Part shown: positions 16,701 to 23,508 of the stretch, in pieces
Layout of the letters: each line of letters starts with the position of its first letter
Position numbering within the stretch: position 1 is the stretch's first letter
Translations under genes and position numbers: made by a program
NCBI GenBank assembly: GCA_964565775.1
Contig: CAZMGB010000004.1
Span: forward strand, 62,001 to 126,000
Direction: 5' to 3'
Length of the DNA: 64,000 nucleotides
Origin: CAZMGB01 sp964565775
GTDB lineage: Bacteria; Chloroflexota; Dehalococcoidia; DSTF01; JALHUB01
Notes under the pieces: generated by a model
Told to the model about the DNA's origin: nothing
The model's database searches: none
Seen by the model: the letters and a program-made list of their open reading frames with translations, nothing else

Positions 16701-16984
16701 CCCACGACGCCAAGGTGCGCATCCTCTTCCTCGTCTCCGACGGCCGGCCCCAGGACCACGGCTACGGTCGCGACCGCACGGAGAAGGAGTACGCCATCCA
16801 CGACACGCACCAGGCGCTGATGGAGGCCAAGCACAAGGGCATCGTCCCCTTCTGTCTGACGGTGGACAAGGAGGGGCACGATTACCTGGGGGAGATGTGC
16901 GAGGACATGGGCTACGAGGTGCTGGGCCACATCGAGGCGCTGCCCAGCCGCATCCCCACCCTCTACCGCCGCCTCACGGAGTAA
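13712..16984 (+). CDS. NorD/CbbO-like VWA protein with N-terminal helical-repeat array
   Basis: A 1090-residue protein. The C-terminal half carries the segment typical of NorD/CbbO ('SFYYDEWDFRAADYKPRWC', 'LRPELFRKIKRLHDGEEYDL') and a von Willebrand A domain with MIDAS motif DMSAST (Asp871), later 'VSDGRPQDHG'. Residues about 40-340 hold seven or eight degenerate ~37-residue repeats around '(A)xYFxASPxxLxxL', which I do not know from canonical NorD. With the CbbQ/NorQ-like ATPase upstream it probably forms a Q-O/Q-D type activase. A basic K/R-rich stretch lies near residues 430-475. It overlaps the phosphoesterase gene by ATGA. Confidence 0.85.
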   Translation: MTPSERPFAAYERQLATFAPSLPEDFRRAARELASTLSPEEFRAWVEEGIALAGHSLRSWEAAVEYFRASPQVLGVLGFPAFEEWAGGGRELAAGSSLVAAAYFRASPASVPYLAVSQLRDWAGLGQDLYKGNWRSISLATVFFAASPALLKALPLTDLRRLVIVVETVAQRSYELAAACLDAAPPLFAALDKKDHAPFLDFATVLAEASWADTRLYFERGQTLVQGVSADCRARFLALSAGVIRAVGRQGYSLFTEGAASLGQVDANAHSHLLALAEELAVGSPAAAMEFIKSAPDVLRRVRLDDLAHWHAAGHRILESSQEGGEAYFRLESGKGEEVLEALSSQLDLSRVTEVLRLYCKALTGANVLIHPASALAEKGIGWVSEQRPSTEGSAVYLPERVTDYSDKAENFAVYKVYATHQAAHLEFGSFLFKFGRRGRVFSRKRHRVEKERRQAEASGRKRGRKKAKRPLTDMERFFDLFAERQLALDLFTVVEDARTDYLVTQEYAGIRGAWRRTQRRELERRPDIRRLPLRQGFLENLVRASLDGDDTLVWPAQLRKVLEAALGVLRAIQQVRATVEDSAEATLILYGLATRLPNLPPELLDSLDWEALSGDTLDISLLSDLSSPSLADAGSELAALPQGEEMTYQSPEDVQFRGDFKPELVQLLMRLRLKEGEEIPGALSPLTAEQLRELLEKSVEVSIGAMAEGDLASTIGLFLSNLEKEAGTPIPDQQLPLQDGQPVLEAGAEEEELPVEVKSFYYDEWDFRAADYKPRWCCVREMPLEQGEGDFFEETLRQHASLASETRKQFELLRPELFRKIKRLHDGEEYDLDLVIDYLIEKRAGHPYTDKVYWRRNKVERDVAVAFLLDMSASTDEEIEKRKQKYRDDDFDDDPRRYFQWLAQRRAQAMIEPPKRIIDLEKESTALLICALEAIGDTYGIYGFSGYGRDNVEFYVLKDLDESFNDAVERRIDKVTPIRSTRMGPAIRHATAKLEAHDAKVRILFLVSDGRPQDHGYGRDRTEKEYAIHDTHQALMEAKHKGIVPFCLTVDKEGHDYLGEMCEDMGYEVLGHIEALPSRIPTLYRRLTE

Positions 16985-16985
16985 C

Positions 16986-17006
16986 GCCTACCCCGACGCC
17001 GTAGGC
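16986..17006 (+). terminator. Hairpin just after the VWA gene
   Basis: Arms gcctac and gtaggc (6 bp) around a 9-base loop, starting two bases after the stop codon. There is no U-tract, so termination is only a guess. Confidence 0.35.
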
Positions 17007-17020
17007 CCTCTCAAACGTAG

Positions 17021-17042
17021 GTCGGGGTCTTCAGACCCCGAC
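17021..17042 (+). repeat. CTTCAG-centred palindrome (copy 2)
   Basis: A perfect inverted repeat: gtcggggt, centre cttcag, accccgac. It lies between the VWA gene and the convergent HEPN-like gene, so it could also act as a bidirectional terminator. Confidence 0.7.
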
Positions 17043-17056
17043 GCAGTGGCTTCGCT

Positions 17057-17704
17057 TCATGGGCGGAGAACCGGCCAGGCGTCCGACTCGGTCTCCACTC
17101 GGAATGCTCTTATTGCGCGTTCGGCAGTCTTCAGGTTCTCCTCAGCGGCGTCGAGATCCTCGGTGCTGAGACCCGTGAAGTGCAGAGTTCTGGCGTCCTT
17201 TCCCGCCTTGCCGGCCAGTCTCTCAACTGAGTCAGCCTTCCCTTTAACCAGACCCTTGACTGCCCCATCCAAATCGGGTCCCCTGTCGCTTTCTATCAGG
17301 TCTTGCACCGCGTCAAAGTCGAGCGTCTTGCCCTGAAAGGCGTCGATACGGCAGTGGGCGATTCGATTTCGGTACTGAAACAGCCCGGCGATGTCCTTCA
17401 GCAAATCGGCGTCCATCTCGGTCGCTGCCTCTAGGAACTCTAGCTTCTTTGGAATAGTGCGCAGCGCGGCACAATGCTGCAGAGCAAGTCGCCGATGCGG
17501 TTCGGGAGTCTGAAAGAAGCACCTCACCCAAATGAGCTCCGTCAATGCGTGCTCAACCGCGAAGGCAGAAAACGCGCTGCAAATCAGGGCGTGCGCAAAG
17601 TGCTTGGAATAGCCGCTAGCCCCCGTCGTAATCGGCCCGCGGCAAGCCTTCAATCTCTTCATGTGGTCGTGAGCTATTTCCGCAAACAAGTCAGCGTTTC
17701 TCAT
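17057..17704 (-). CDS. Uncharacterised protein with HEPN-like R-x4-H motif
   Basis: A 215-residue, mostly helical protein I do not recognise by family. 'FQYRNRIAHCR' contains Arg112-Asn-x-x-Ala-His117, the R(N)x4-6H signature of HEPN domains, many of which are RNases in toxin-antitoxin and defence systems; others are only binding domains. No signal or membrane segment is seen. Codon and base use look less G+C-rich than the flanks, as for the next gene, suggesting a transferred patch. It is on the same strand as, and 44 bases downstream of, the 232-residue unknown gene. The ATG has only a weak ribosome site. Confidence 0.65.
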   Translation of the reverse strand: MRNADLFAEIAHDHMKRLKACRGPITTGASGYSKHFAHALICSAFSAFAVEHALTELIWVRCFFQTPEPHRRLALQHCAALRTIPKKLEFLEAATEMDADLLKDIAGLFQYRNRIAHCRIDAFQGKTLDFDAVQDLIESDRGPDLDGAVKGLVKGKADSVERLAGKAGKDARTLHFTGLSTEDLDAAEENLKTAERAIRAFRVETESDAWPVLRP

Positions 17705-17748
17705 GTCGTCACCGCTTCTCGGCTCTGCCCGATTGAGTCACCCTCCCG

Positions 17749-18447
17749 TCACCCGCGAGATGTCCCCCAGGTGAACTCGTGCATTGCTCGCATACCTTCA
17801 CTCAGCGACAGGGTAATCGCCATCGGTTCGAATGTGAGCAGCGGGCGGGGCAGCTCCCCAAGCTGCTGAGCCAGCGTGCGAACATCGGCGACAGGAAACG
17901 TCAGCTTGCCCCAGTCTAGTTGCGGGGGATAGCCACATGCGTTGAGGGCTTTCCACAGCACTAGGACAGCCTCCACCATCGGGGTGCCTCGCTCGGCTTC
18001 GCGCTCCGTTCGCTCTCGTTCGTAGTTAAACTGAATGTCCATGCCCAGGAACTGCTGCACAAGTTCATCAGAACAATGACTGAAGACACTTAGGATATTG
18101 GACGCCGCAATTCGACGACCGAGTTCCTTCTGTTCGGGCGCGACCTGGATTTGGCGGTCAGCGATCCAGTACCAGCGGGAAACCGTGGGCAGTGTGAACA
18201 CTTCCACAAGCGCAAGCGCCTTCTGCTCATCGCCCTTGGCCCAGGCTTTCCTCAATACTGCGCCTGGCAGATCCCCTTGCGGCTGAAGAGCGGCTTGCGC
18301 TGCGACGGCACCTCCGAAAAGCCACGCGGAATGAGTCAGGTAGTCCACATCGCGGTCGACAACCTCTTCTAGCTTGTCCAACACTGTCTTCCAAGCGTGT
18401 TCAAGAAGACGTTTGTTTCTCGACTGTTGCGACTCGAACAGGGGCAT
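17749..18447 (-). CDS. Uncharacterised protein
   Basis: A 232-residue protein that I do not recognise. It is soluble, largely helical, with charged segments ('QFNYERERTEREAERG') and no evident catalytic motif. The ATG at 18447 has a strong GGAGGT six bases upstream, so expression is likely. It is the first gene of a two-gene unit with the HEPN-like gene downstream, and both are visibly lower in G+C than their neighbours. A toxin-antitoxin or defence pair is possible but unproven. Confidence 0.65.
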   Translation of the reverse strand: MPLFESQQSRNKRLLEHAWKTVLDKLEEVVDRDVDYLTHSAWLFGGAVAAQAALQPQGDLPGAVLRKAWAKGDEQKALALVEVFTLPTVSRWYWIADRQIQVAPEQKELGRRIAASNILSVFSHCSDELVQQFLGMDIQFNYERERTEREAERGTPMVEAVLVLWKALNACGYPPQLDWGKLTFPVADVRTLAQQLGELPRPLLTFEPMAITLSLSEGMRAMHEFTWGTSRG

Positions 18448-18483
18448 GGCATACCTCCGTTCCCCGGTGTAGTCATAGACATG

Positions 18484-19566
18484 CTATCCCCCGTCATTAT
18501 CGGCCCCATTATAGTGCTCCCACACGAGGCGCGAGAGCTCCGTGATCAGGACGTCTGCGTCGTCGCCGAAGCCCTTGTCGGACAGCACGGCCATGACGTA
18601 GGTGACGCCGGGCTCCCCTGAGCCTGCCGAAGGGGGTGAGTAGACGATGCCCACGTCATGGGTGGCGTTGAGCCAGTTGCCCGTCTTGTGCGCCACCAGC
18701 GTCCCCTCGGGAACGCCCGCCCGCAGCCCGTTGTCGACCTCCTCGCTGGCCAGCAGGTCGACCATCGCCTGGCTGGCGTCGGCGTCGACGGCCTTGCCCG
18801 AGGCGATCATCTCCATCAGTCGCGCCATGTCGCTGGCGGTGGTCGGCAGGTCGTTTTCGAGGAGGCGGGTCGTCGGCAGGCCGAGCGCCTCCATCGCCTC
18901 GTTTATGTGGCGCGAGCCCAGCTTGTCCTGGAGCATGACGGCGCTTGCGTTGTCGCTCACCGACATCATGGCCGCGAGGAGCTGCCCGACGGTAGCGGTG
19001 CTGCACACGGGGAAGGCGTGGGTGCCGAGGTCGAAGCCGGCGTAGTAAGGGGTCTCCAGCAGCTCCTCGTCGAAGGACAGCAGGCCCAGCGAGCGCTGGT
19101 GGAAGGCCTCGTACATGACGGCAACCTTGAACAGGCTGGCGGCGTAGAACTGGCGGTCGGGGTTGACGCTGGCGCCGCTGCCGTCGGCCAGGTTCTTGAC
19201 CACGATCGAATACGACGCGACGTCCGCACCGAGGGCGTCCCGCAGGCGCGATTCCAGCTCGGCGTCGCGGGTGAACCGCATGGGGACGAAGGGCTCTGGG
19301 GTCGCGACATCGGCCGGGGCCTCGATGCGGGCCTGCCCGTCCGGCAGGCGGGCCTCGGGGGTGGAGCTACCGCACTCGGCGAGCGCATCGGGAGGGGGCG
19401 AGGGCGCCTCTGCAGGGGCGGACGGCGTGCCTGCGACGGAGTCGGCGACGGGCGAAGCCTGCGGCGTTTCCGTCAGCTCCTCCTCGTCGATGGCCATGGG
19501 GCAGGCGACGGTAACGGTGGCGAGCACCAGCAGAGCGAATGCTGCGAGGCCGTGCCTGAGGCTCAT
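18484..19566 (-). CDS. Class A beta-lactamase-fold serine hydrolase, lipoprotein
   Basis: A 360-residue protein with a lipoprotein signal (lipobox TVAC, Cys22), a Pro/Ala-rich linker to about residue 100, then a serine beta-lactamase/penicillin-binding fold. Motifs: SLFK (Ser144, Lys147), SDN (204-206) and KTG (294-296). A clear E-x-x-L-N general-base motif is not seen, so it may be a PBP-like hydrolase, not an antibiotic-resistance enzyme. ATG 19566 was chosen because it gives the lipoprotein signal. Near the C-terminus the coding sequence includes a copy of the repeat also found at 12333-12389. Confidence 0.85.
   Translation of the reverse strand: MSLRHGLAAFALLVLATVTVACPMAIDEEELTETPQASPVADSVAGTPSAPAEAPSPPPDALAECGSSTPEARLPDGQARIEAPADVATPEPFVPMRFTRDAELESRLRDALGADVASYSIVVKNLADGSGASVNPDRQFYAASLFKVAVMYEAFHQRSLGLLSFDEELLETPYYAGFDLGTHAFPVCSTATVGQLLAAMMSVSDNASAVMLQDKLGSRHINEAMEALGLPTTRLLENDLPTTASDMARLMEMIASGKAVDADASQAMVDLLASEEVDNGLRAGVPEGTLVAHKTGNWLNATHDVGIVYSPPSAGSGEPGVTYVMAVLSDKGFGDDADVLITELSRLVWEHYNGADNDGG
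18615..18635. repeat. In-gene copy of the tgagcctg-cgaag repeat
   Basis: cccctgagcctgccgaagg with arms cccct and aagggg; the core differs from the intergenic unit at 12339 by one base. It lies in frame in the beta-lactamase-like gene, coding for 'PPSAGSG', in a probable surface loop after the KTG motif. Confidence 0.6.
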
Positions 19567-19654
19567 CTGGGCCCGCCTTGTTGAGCCGCTTCCCCGCCAA
19601 CAGAGAATGATAGCGGCTAAGCCGACTGTGTGCCAGAGATGGCGGCAACCTAAG

Positions 19655-20941
19655 CTAGGGCTCCCGGCCAAGAAGCGACCTTCGCAGGAGGGCCAGGGCG
19701 GTGGTGACGGCGCGACGCTTCACGGCCTCCCGCCCCTGGGCGAAGGTGTAGCTGATCGCCTGGGGCCTGCGCCGGCCGTCATCGACGGCGATGTGAATGG
19801 TGCCCACGGGCTTGTCCTCCTGCGGGTCGGGGCCGGCAACGCCCGTAACGCTGATGCCGACGTCGGCCGAAAGGCGCTCGCGGGCCGCCCGCGCCATCTC
19901 CCGGGCGCACTCGGCGCTGATCACCCCGTCCTCGGCGATTACCGCCGGGTCGACACCCCAGGCGACCTTCATCTCGGTGGCGTAGGACACCAGGCCCCCC
20001 TTGAAGTAGTCCGAGCTGCCGGGCACGTCGGTGATGGTGCTGGCGAGGAGGCCGCCCGTGCATGACTCCATGGTGGCGAGGGTGAGGCGTCGTTCCCTGA
20101 GCATCTCGCCGACGACGCCGGCCAGGGTGTCGTCGTCGGCGCCCCAGACGGCAGTGCCGAGGATGCGCCGCGCCTCCTCCTCGACCGGGCTGATGAGGCG
20201 TCGGGCCTCCTCCGCCGTGGCAGCCTTGGCGGCGATGCGCAGTTGGACGCCGTCGGTGCGGGCGTAGACGCCGAGGCTCGGGTTGGCCGACTTCAGGAGG
20301 TCGCTCACCATCTCGTCGACGCTGCCCTCGCCGATGCCCACGGTCTTGAGGGTGCGCGTGACGAGCACTGCGCCCGGGCGGTGGCCCGGCTCGGCGTCTC
20401 GACTGCACTCACTGGGTTCAGGCCGAAGCCGGCGCTCGAGCTCCGGCGCCACCTCCTCCTCCCACATGCGGTGCAGTTCCGTGGGCGGGCCGGGCATCGC
20501 CACGATGATGCGGCCGTCGCGCTCCACCCACCAGCCAGGGGCGGTGCCATGCGGATTGGTGATCGCCCGCGCCGAGGGGATGAGGGCGGCCTGCTTGACG
20601 TTGCGCTCGGGCATCTTTATGCCCCGGCCGGCGAAGAAGTCGCGCAGCGCTTGCGCTATGTCTGGGTCGACGGTCATCTCCTCGCCGAGCACGCGGGCGA
20701 TGGCCTCGCGCGTGATGTCATCCTCGGTGGGGCCGAGTCCGCCGCTGGTGAGGATGAGGTCGGAGCGGCCCCAGGCCCGCTCCAGCACCTCAGCCAGCCG
20801 TTCCAGGTTGTCGCCCACCTGCGAGGCCCAGAACAGGTCGATGCCGAGCGCGGGCAGGCGGGCGGCGATATACTGGGTGTTGGTGTCGGTGATCTCGCCC
20901 AGCAGGATCTCGGTGCCGATGGAGACAATCTCGGCCTTCAT
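19655..20941 (-). CDS. cinA: CinA: competence/damage-inducible protein, nicotinamide-nucleotide amidase
   Basis: A 428-residue two-domain protein. The N-terminal molybdopterin-binding-like (COG1058) domain starts 'KAEIVSIGTEILLGEITDTN' and includes 'TSGGLGPTEDD'; the C-terminal PncC amidase domain includes 'ATMESCTGGLLASTITDVPG' and 'VTGVAGPD'. CinA deamidates NMN to NaMN and hydrolyses ADP-ribose. ATG 20941 matches the usual family start; an in-frame ATG 15 bases earlier is possible, and neither has a good ribosome site. It is 88 bases upstream of the beta-lactamase-like gene on the same strand. Confidence 0.93.
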   Translation of the reverse strand: MKAEIVSIGTEILLGEITDTNTQYIAARLPALGIDLFWASQVGDNLERLAEVLERAWGRSDLILTSGGLGPTEDDITREAIARVLGEEMTVDPDIAQALRDFFAGRGIKMPERNVKQAALIPSARAITNPHGTAPGWWVERDGRIIVAMPGPPTELHRMWEEEVAPELERRLRPEPSECSRDAEPGHRPGAVLVTRTLKTVGIGEGSVDEMVSDLLKSANPSLGVYARTDGVQLRIAAKAATAEEARRLISPVEEEARRILGTAVWGADDDTLAGVVGEMLRERRLTLATMESCTGGLLASTITDVPGSSDYFKGGLVSYATEMKVAWGVDPAVIAEDGVISAECAREMARAARERLSADVGISVTGVAGPDPQEDKPVGTIHIAVDDGRRRPQAISYTFAQGREAVKRRAVTTALALLRRSLLGREP

Positions 20942-21032
20942 CTCGAAGGGCAGCATAGGGCGCGGCGGAGGAGCGAGTCAAGGAGAAGAGGCCGCAGGCT
21001 CACGGGATGCTAATCGCAGGAGGTGGTCACAG

Positions 21033-21440
21033 ATGGCGACAACAGACAGCCGGAAGTCGAGCGTCTTCCTCGTCGGCGCGGGGGCGACGAGCCTGGTGGC
21101 GTTCGCGATACCTCTCTTTCTCTCGCCGCTGCGCTGGGCGCGGGCCCTCCGTTGGCGTGTCCCCGAGGACACGGATCTGACCGTCTACCTGGGGCGCTCT
21201 CTGGGCGCCGTGGCGGTGGCCCTCAGCCTGGGCGTGCTGCGGGCGGCCCGCCGACCCTCGGATCAGCGCATCATGTTCGAGGTGGGGTTCCTAACGGCGG
21301 CTCTGCTGGCGGTCGTCCATGTTTGGGGGGCGCTCCTGCGCCGCCAGCCCTGGACGGAGACGGCTGAGATCGCCTTCTGGTCGGCGACGGCCGCGGGCGC
21401 TGCCCTGATGTACCCGCGGGAGGGGACCGGCGACTCCTAG
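21033..21440 (+). CDS. Small membrane protein, unknown function
   Basis: A 135-residue protein with about four predicted membrane helices ('VGAGATSLVAFAIPLFL', 'LGAVAVALSLGVL', 'FLTAALLAVVHVWGALL', 'IAFWSATAAGAALM'). The ATG at 21033 has a strong AGGAGGT eight bases upstream, which supports a real gene. No family recognised. It stands alone between divergently placed cinA and convergent comB. Confidence 0.7.
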   Translation: MATTDSRKSSVFLVGAGATSLVAFAIPLFLSPLRWARALRWRVPEDTDLTVYLGRSLGAVAVALSLGVLRAARRPSDQRIMFEVGFLTAALLAVVHVWGALLRRQPWTETAEIAFWSATAAGAALMYPREGTGDS

Positions 21441-21449
21441 CTTGCACGT

Positions 21450-22196
21450 CTAGCCGGGCACGACGCGCAGGAGGCCGTCCTCGCTGCGTCGGAGGCGGGG
21501 CACCGTCGTTGAGACGTCGGTGCGGGCGCAGAAGTCCAGGTCGTGCCCCAGCCCTAGGTCCATAAGGGAGCGGCCGTGGTCGGCCTGGCGGAAGCAGACC
21601 AGGGCGCGTCCGCGATACGAGTGGTAGAGGCGCAACGCGGCGAGAGCGTCGTTCCAGAGGCGGACCCGCCGGCAGCTGGCGCTGGCCTGCGCCAGTATCG
21701 AATCGACCAGCGCCCCTGCCACGTAAGTGTCCTCCAGACTGAAGTAGCGACCTCCACCGCGGCCGGCGCAGACGATGGCGATGTCGCGGTCGTCGGCGGC
21801 TTCCGCCAGGGCGGCGCTCGCGACCGCTCGCCGGTTGAGGAGCGCCCCTACCAGGATGGCGTGGGCGTGGGCCACGTGCCGCAGGGCGCGGGTGCCGTTG
21901 GTGGTGTAGAGGACGGCGCTTCGCCCGCCGAGGTCGAGAGCCGCGAACTCCGTGGGCGAGTTGCCGTGGTCGAAATCGGGCGGCGGCAGGCTATTCACTT
22001 CGCCGCAGAGGAGATGGCCTGTATTCCGGGCGATGCGGCGGGCCTCGGCCAGGGTGCCGCAGACGACCACTTCTTCCACGCCCCCCTCGATGAGCACCAC
22101 CAGGGTCGACGTCGCCCGCAGGGCGTCGATGACAACGCAGACCTTAGCCTCCATGTCGGAGGCCAGGCGGGGAACGAGTGTGACCTCAACCCGCAT
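21450..22196 (-). CDS. comB: 2-phosphosulfolactate phosphatase family protein (ComB-like)
   Basis: A 248-residue protein with the ComB signatures 'VVIDALRATSTLVVLIEGG', 'LLCGEVNSL', 'FDHGNSPTEF' and 'LYTTNGTRAL'. ComB removes phosphate from 2-phosphosulfolactate in coenzyme M synthesis, but in bacteria without that pathway the role of homologues is unclear. The start is ATG 22196; the frame stays open far upstream across pyrF but that extension has no resemblance to ComB. It is convergent with the small membrane gene and divergent from pyrF. Confidence 0.88.
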   Translation of the reverse strand: MRVEVTLVPRLASDMEAKVCVVIDALRATSTLVVLIEGGVEEVVVCGTLAEARRIARNTGHLLCGEVNSLPPPDFDHGNSPTEFAALDLGGRSAVLYTTNGTRALRHVAHAHAILVGALLNRRAVASAALAEAADDRDIAIVCAGRGGGRYFSLEDTYVAGALVDSILAQASASCRRVRLWNDALAALRLYHSYRGRALVCFRQADHGRSLMDLGLGHDLDFCARTDVSTTVPRLRRSEDGLLRVVPG

Positions 22197-22370
22197 GATG
22201 ATCGTGCTGGGCCGCGGCCGTAGAAGCAGCCTGACGCGCCGCTCCTGGCTTGACGGCCTGCCGTGGCAAAGATACCATCTGCCTGACGCTAGTGACAGGT
22301 CGCGGATGACGACGGTTGCCGGGGCGGCCATGGTAGCCGCCCCTTGTTGGGGTTTGGAGGGAGCCGGCGC

Positions 22371-23243
22371 GTGAAGGGCCAAGGGAGAGCCGCAGGTTTC
22401 TTCGACAGACTTGAGGCGGCAGCGAGGCAGAACAAGAGTTTGCTCTGCGTCGGCCTCGACCCGGACCCGGAGCGGATGCCTGCCCGGCCGGGTGGGCTGC
22501 CGGACGTCGCCGCCTTCAACCGGGCGATCATTGAGGCCACCGCCGACCTGGTGTGCGCCTACAAGCCGAACCTGGCGTTCTACGAGGCCCTGGGCGAGGC
22601 GGGAATGGCCGCCCTGGCGGACACCCTGGCCGCCGTGCCGCCGCACATCCCGACCATCGGTGACGCCAAGAGGGGCGACGTAGGTCATACGGCCCGCGCC
22701 TACGCCCAGGCGATGTTCGACGGGTGGGGCTTCGACGCCGTGACCGTGAACCCCTACCTGGGCGGCGATGCCCTGGCACCCTTCCTGGAGCGAGAAGACC
22801 GGGGCGTCTTCGTGCTTTGCCGCACCTCGAATCCCGGTGCGGCCGAGTTCCAGGACCTCATGCTGAGGTCGGGGGAGGGCGAGGCGGGCGCACGACCCCT
22901 CTTCGAGGTGGTGGCCGAGCGGGCGCGGGCCTGGAACAGCCGCGGCAACGTCGGCCTCGTCGTCGGCGCCACCTACCCCGAGGAGCTCGGGCGCGTCCGC
23001 GAGCTTTGCCCGCAGATGACGTTCCTCGTCCCCGGCGTCGGTGCCCAGGGCGGCGATCTGGAGGCCAGCCTCCGATGCGGTCTGGACGAACGGGGCGGCG
23101 GCCTCATCATCTCCGTCTCTCGTCAGGTGGCGTACGCCTCCCGCGAGAAGGACTTTGCCCGGGCCGCCCGTCGCGCGGCCCAGGGCCTGCGCGACCAGAT
23201 CAACCGCGAGCGGGACATGGCCGTCGCTCCTTCGGGCTCCTGA
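22371..23243 (+). CDS. pyrF: Orotidine 5'-phosphate decarboxylase, type 2
   Basis: A 290-residue enzyme that decarboxylates OMP to UMP, the last step of de novo pyrimidine synthesis. The segment 'GDAKRGDVGHTARAY' contains the type 2 active-site pattern D-x-K-R-x-D-x-G; 'CVGLDPDP' near the N-terminus and 'LVPGVGAQGGD' near the C-terminus also fit. The start is GTG 22371 with GGAGG about ten bases upstream. It is followed after three bases by the DUF951 gene. Confidence 0.93.
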   Translation: MKGQGRAAGFFDRLEAAARQNKSLLCVGLDPDPERMPARPGGLPDVAAFNRAIIEATADLVCAYKPNLAFYEALGEAGMAALADTLAAVPPHIPTIGDAKRGDVGHTARAYAQAMFDGWGFDAVTVNPYLGGDALAPFLEREDRGVFVLCRTSNPGAAEFQDLMLRSGEGEAGARPLFEVVAERARAWNSRGNVGLVVGATYPEELGRVRELCPQMTFLVPGVGAQGGDLEASLRCGLDERGGGLIISVSRQVAYASREKDFARAARRAAQGLRDQINRERDMAVAPSGS

Positions 23244-23246
23244 GCT

Positions 23247-23483
23247 ATGGTGGTGGAGTTCCGCATCGGGGATGTCCTGCGTCTGCGCAAGGCGCACCCC
23301 TGCGGCGGCTTCGAGTGGCGGGTGGAGCGGCTGGGTGCGGACATCGGCATCCGCTGCCTTACCTGCCGGCGTCGCGTCCTCCTCGAGAGGCGCGTCCTGG
23401 AGAAGCGTCTCAAGGCCTTCGTGGCCCGCGGCGAGGAGCCGGACCCGCGGCTGGAACGATTGATCTTCGAGCGGAAGGAATAA
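23247..23483 (+). CDS. DUF951 family small protein
   Basis: A 78-residue protein with the DUF951 pattern 'VLRLRKAHPCGGFEWRV' followed by 'IRCLTCRRRVLLERR', where three cysteines may bind zinc. Function is unknown; it is common in Firmicutes and Chloroflexota. It starts three bases after pyrF, so it is co-transcribed. Confidence 0.85.
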   Translation: MVVEFRIGDVLRLRKAHPCGGFEWRVERLGADIGIRCLTCRRRVLLERRVLEKRLKAFVARGEEPDPRLERLIFERKE

Positions 23484-23508
23484 GGCTGGGATCGAGGCGC
23501 CCCGTTCA

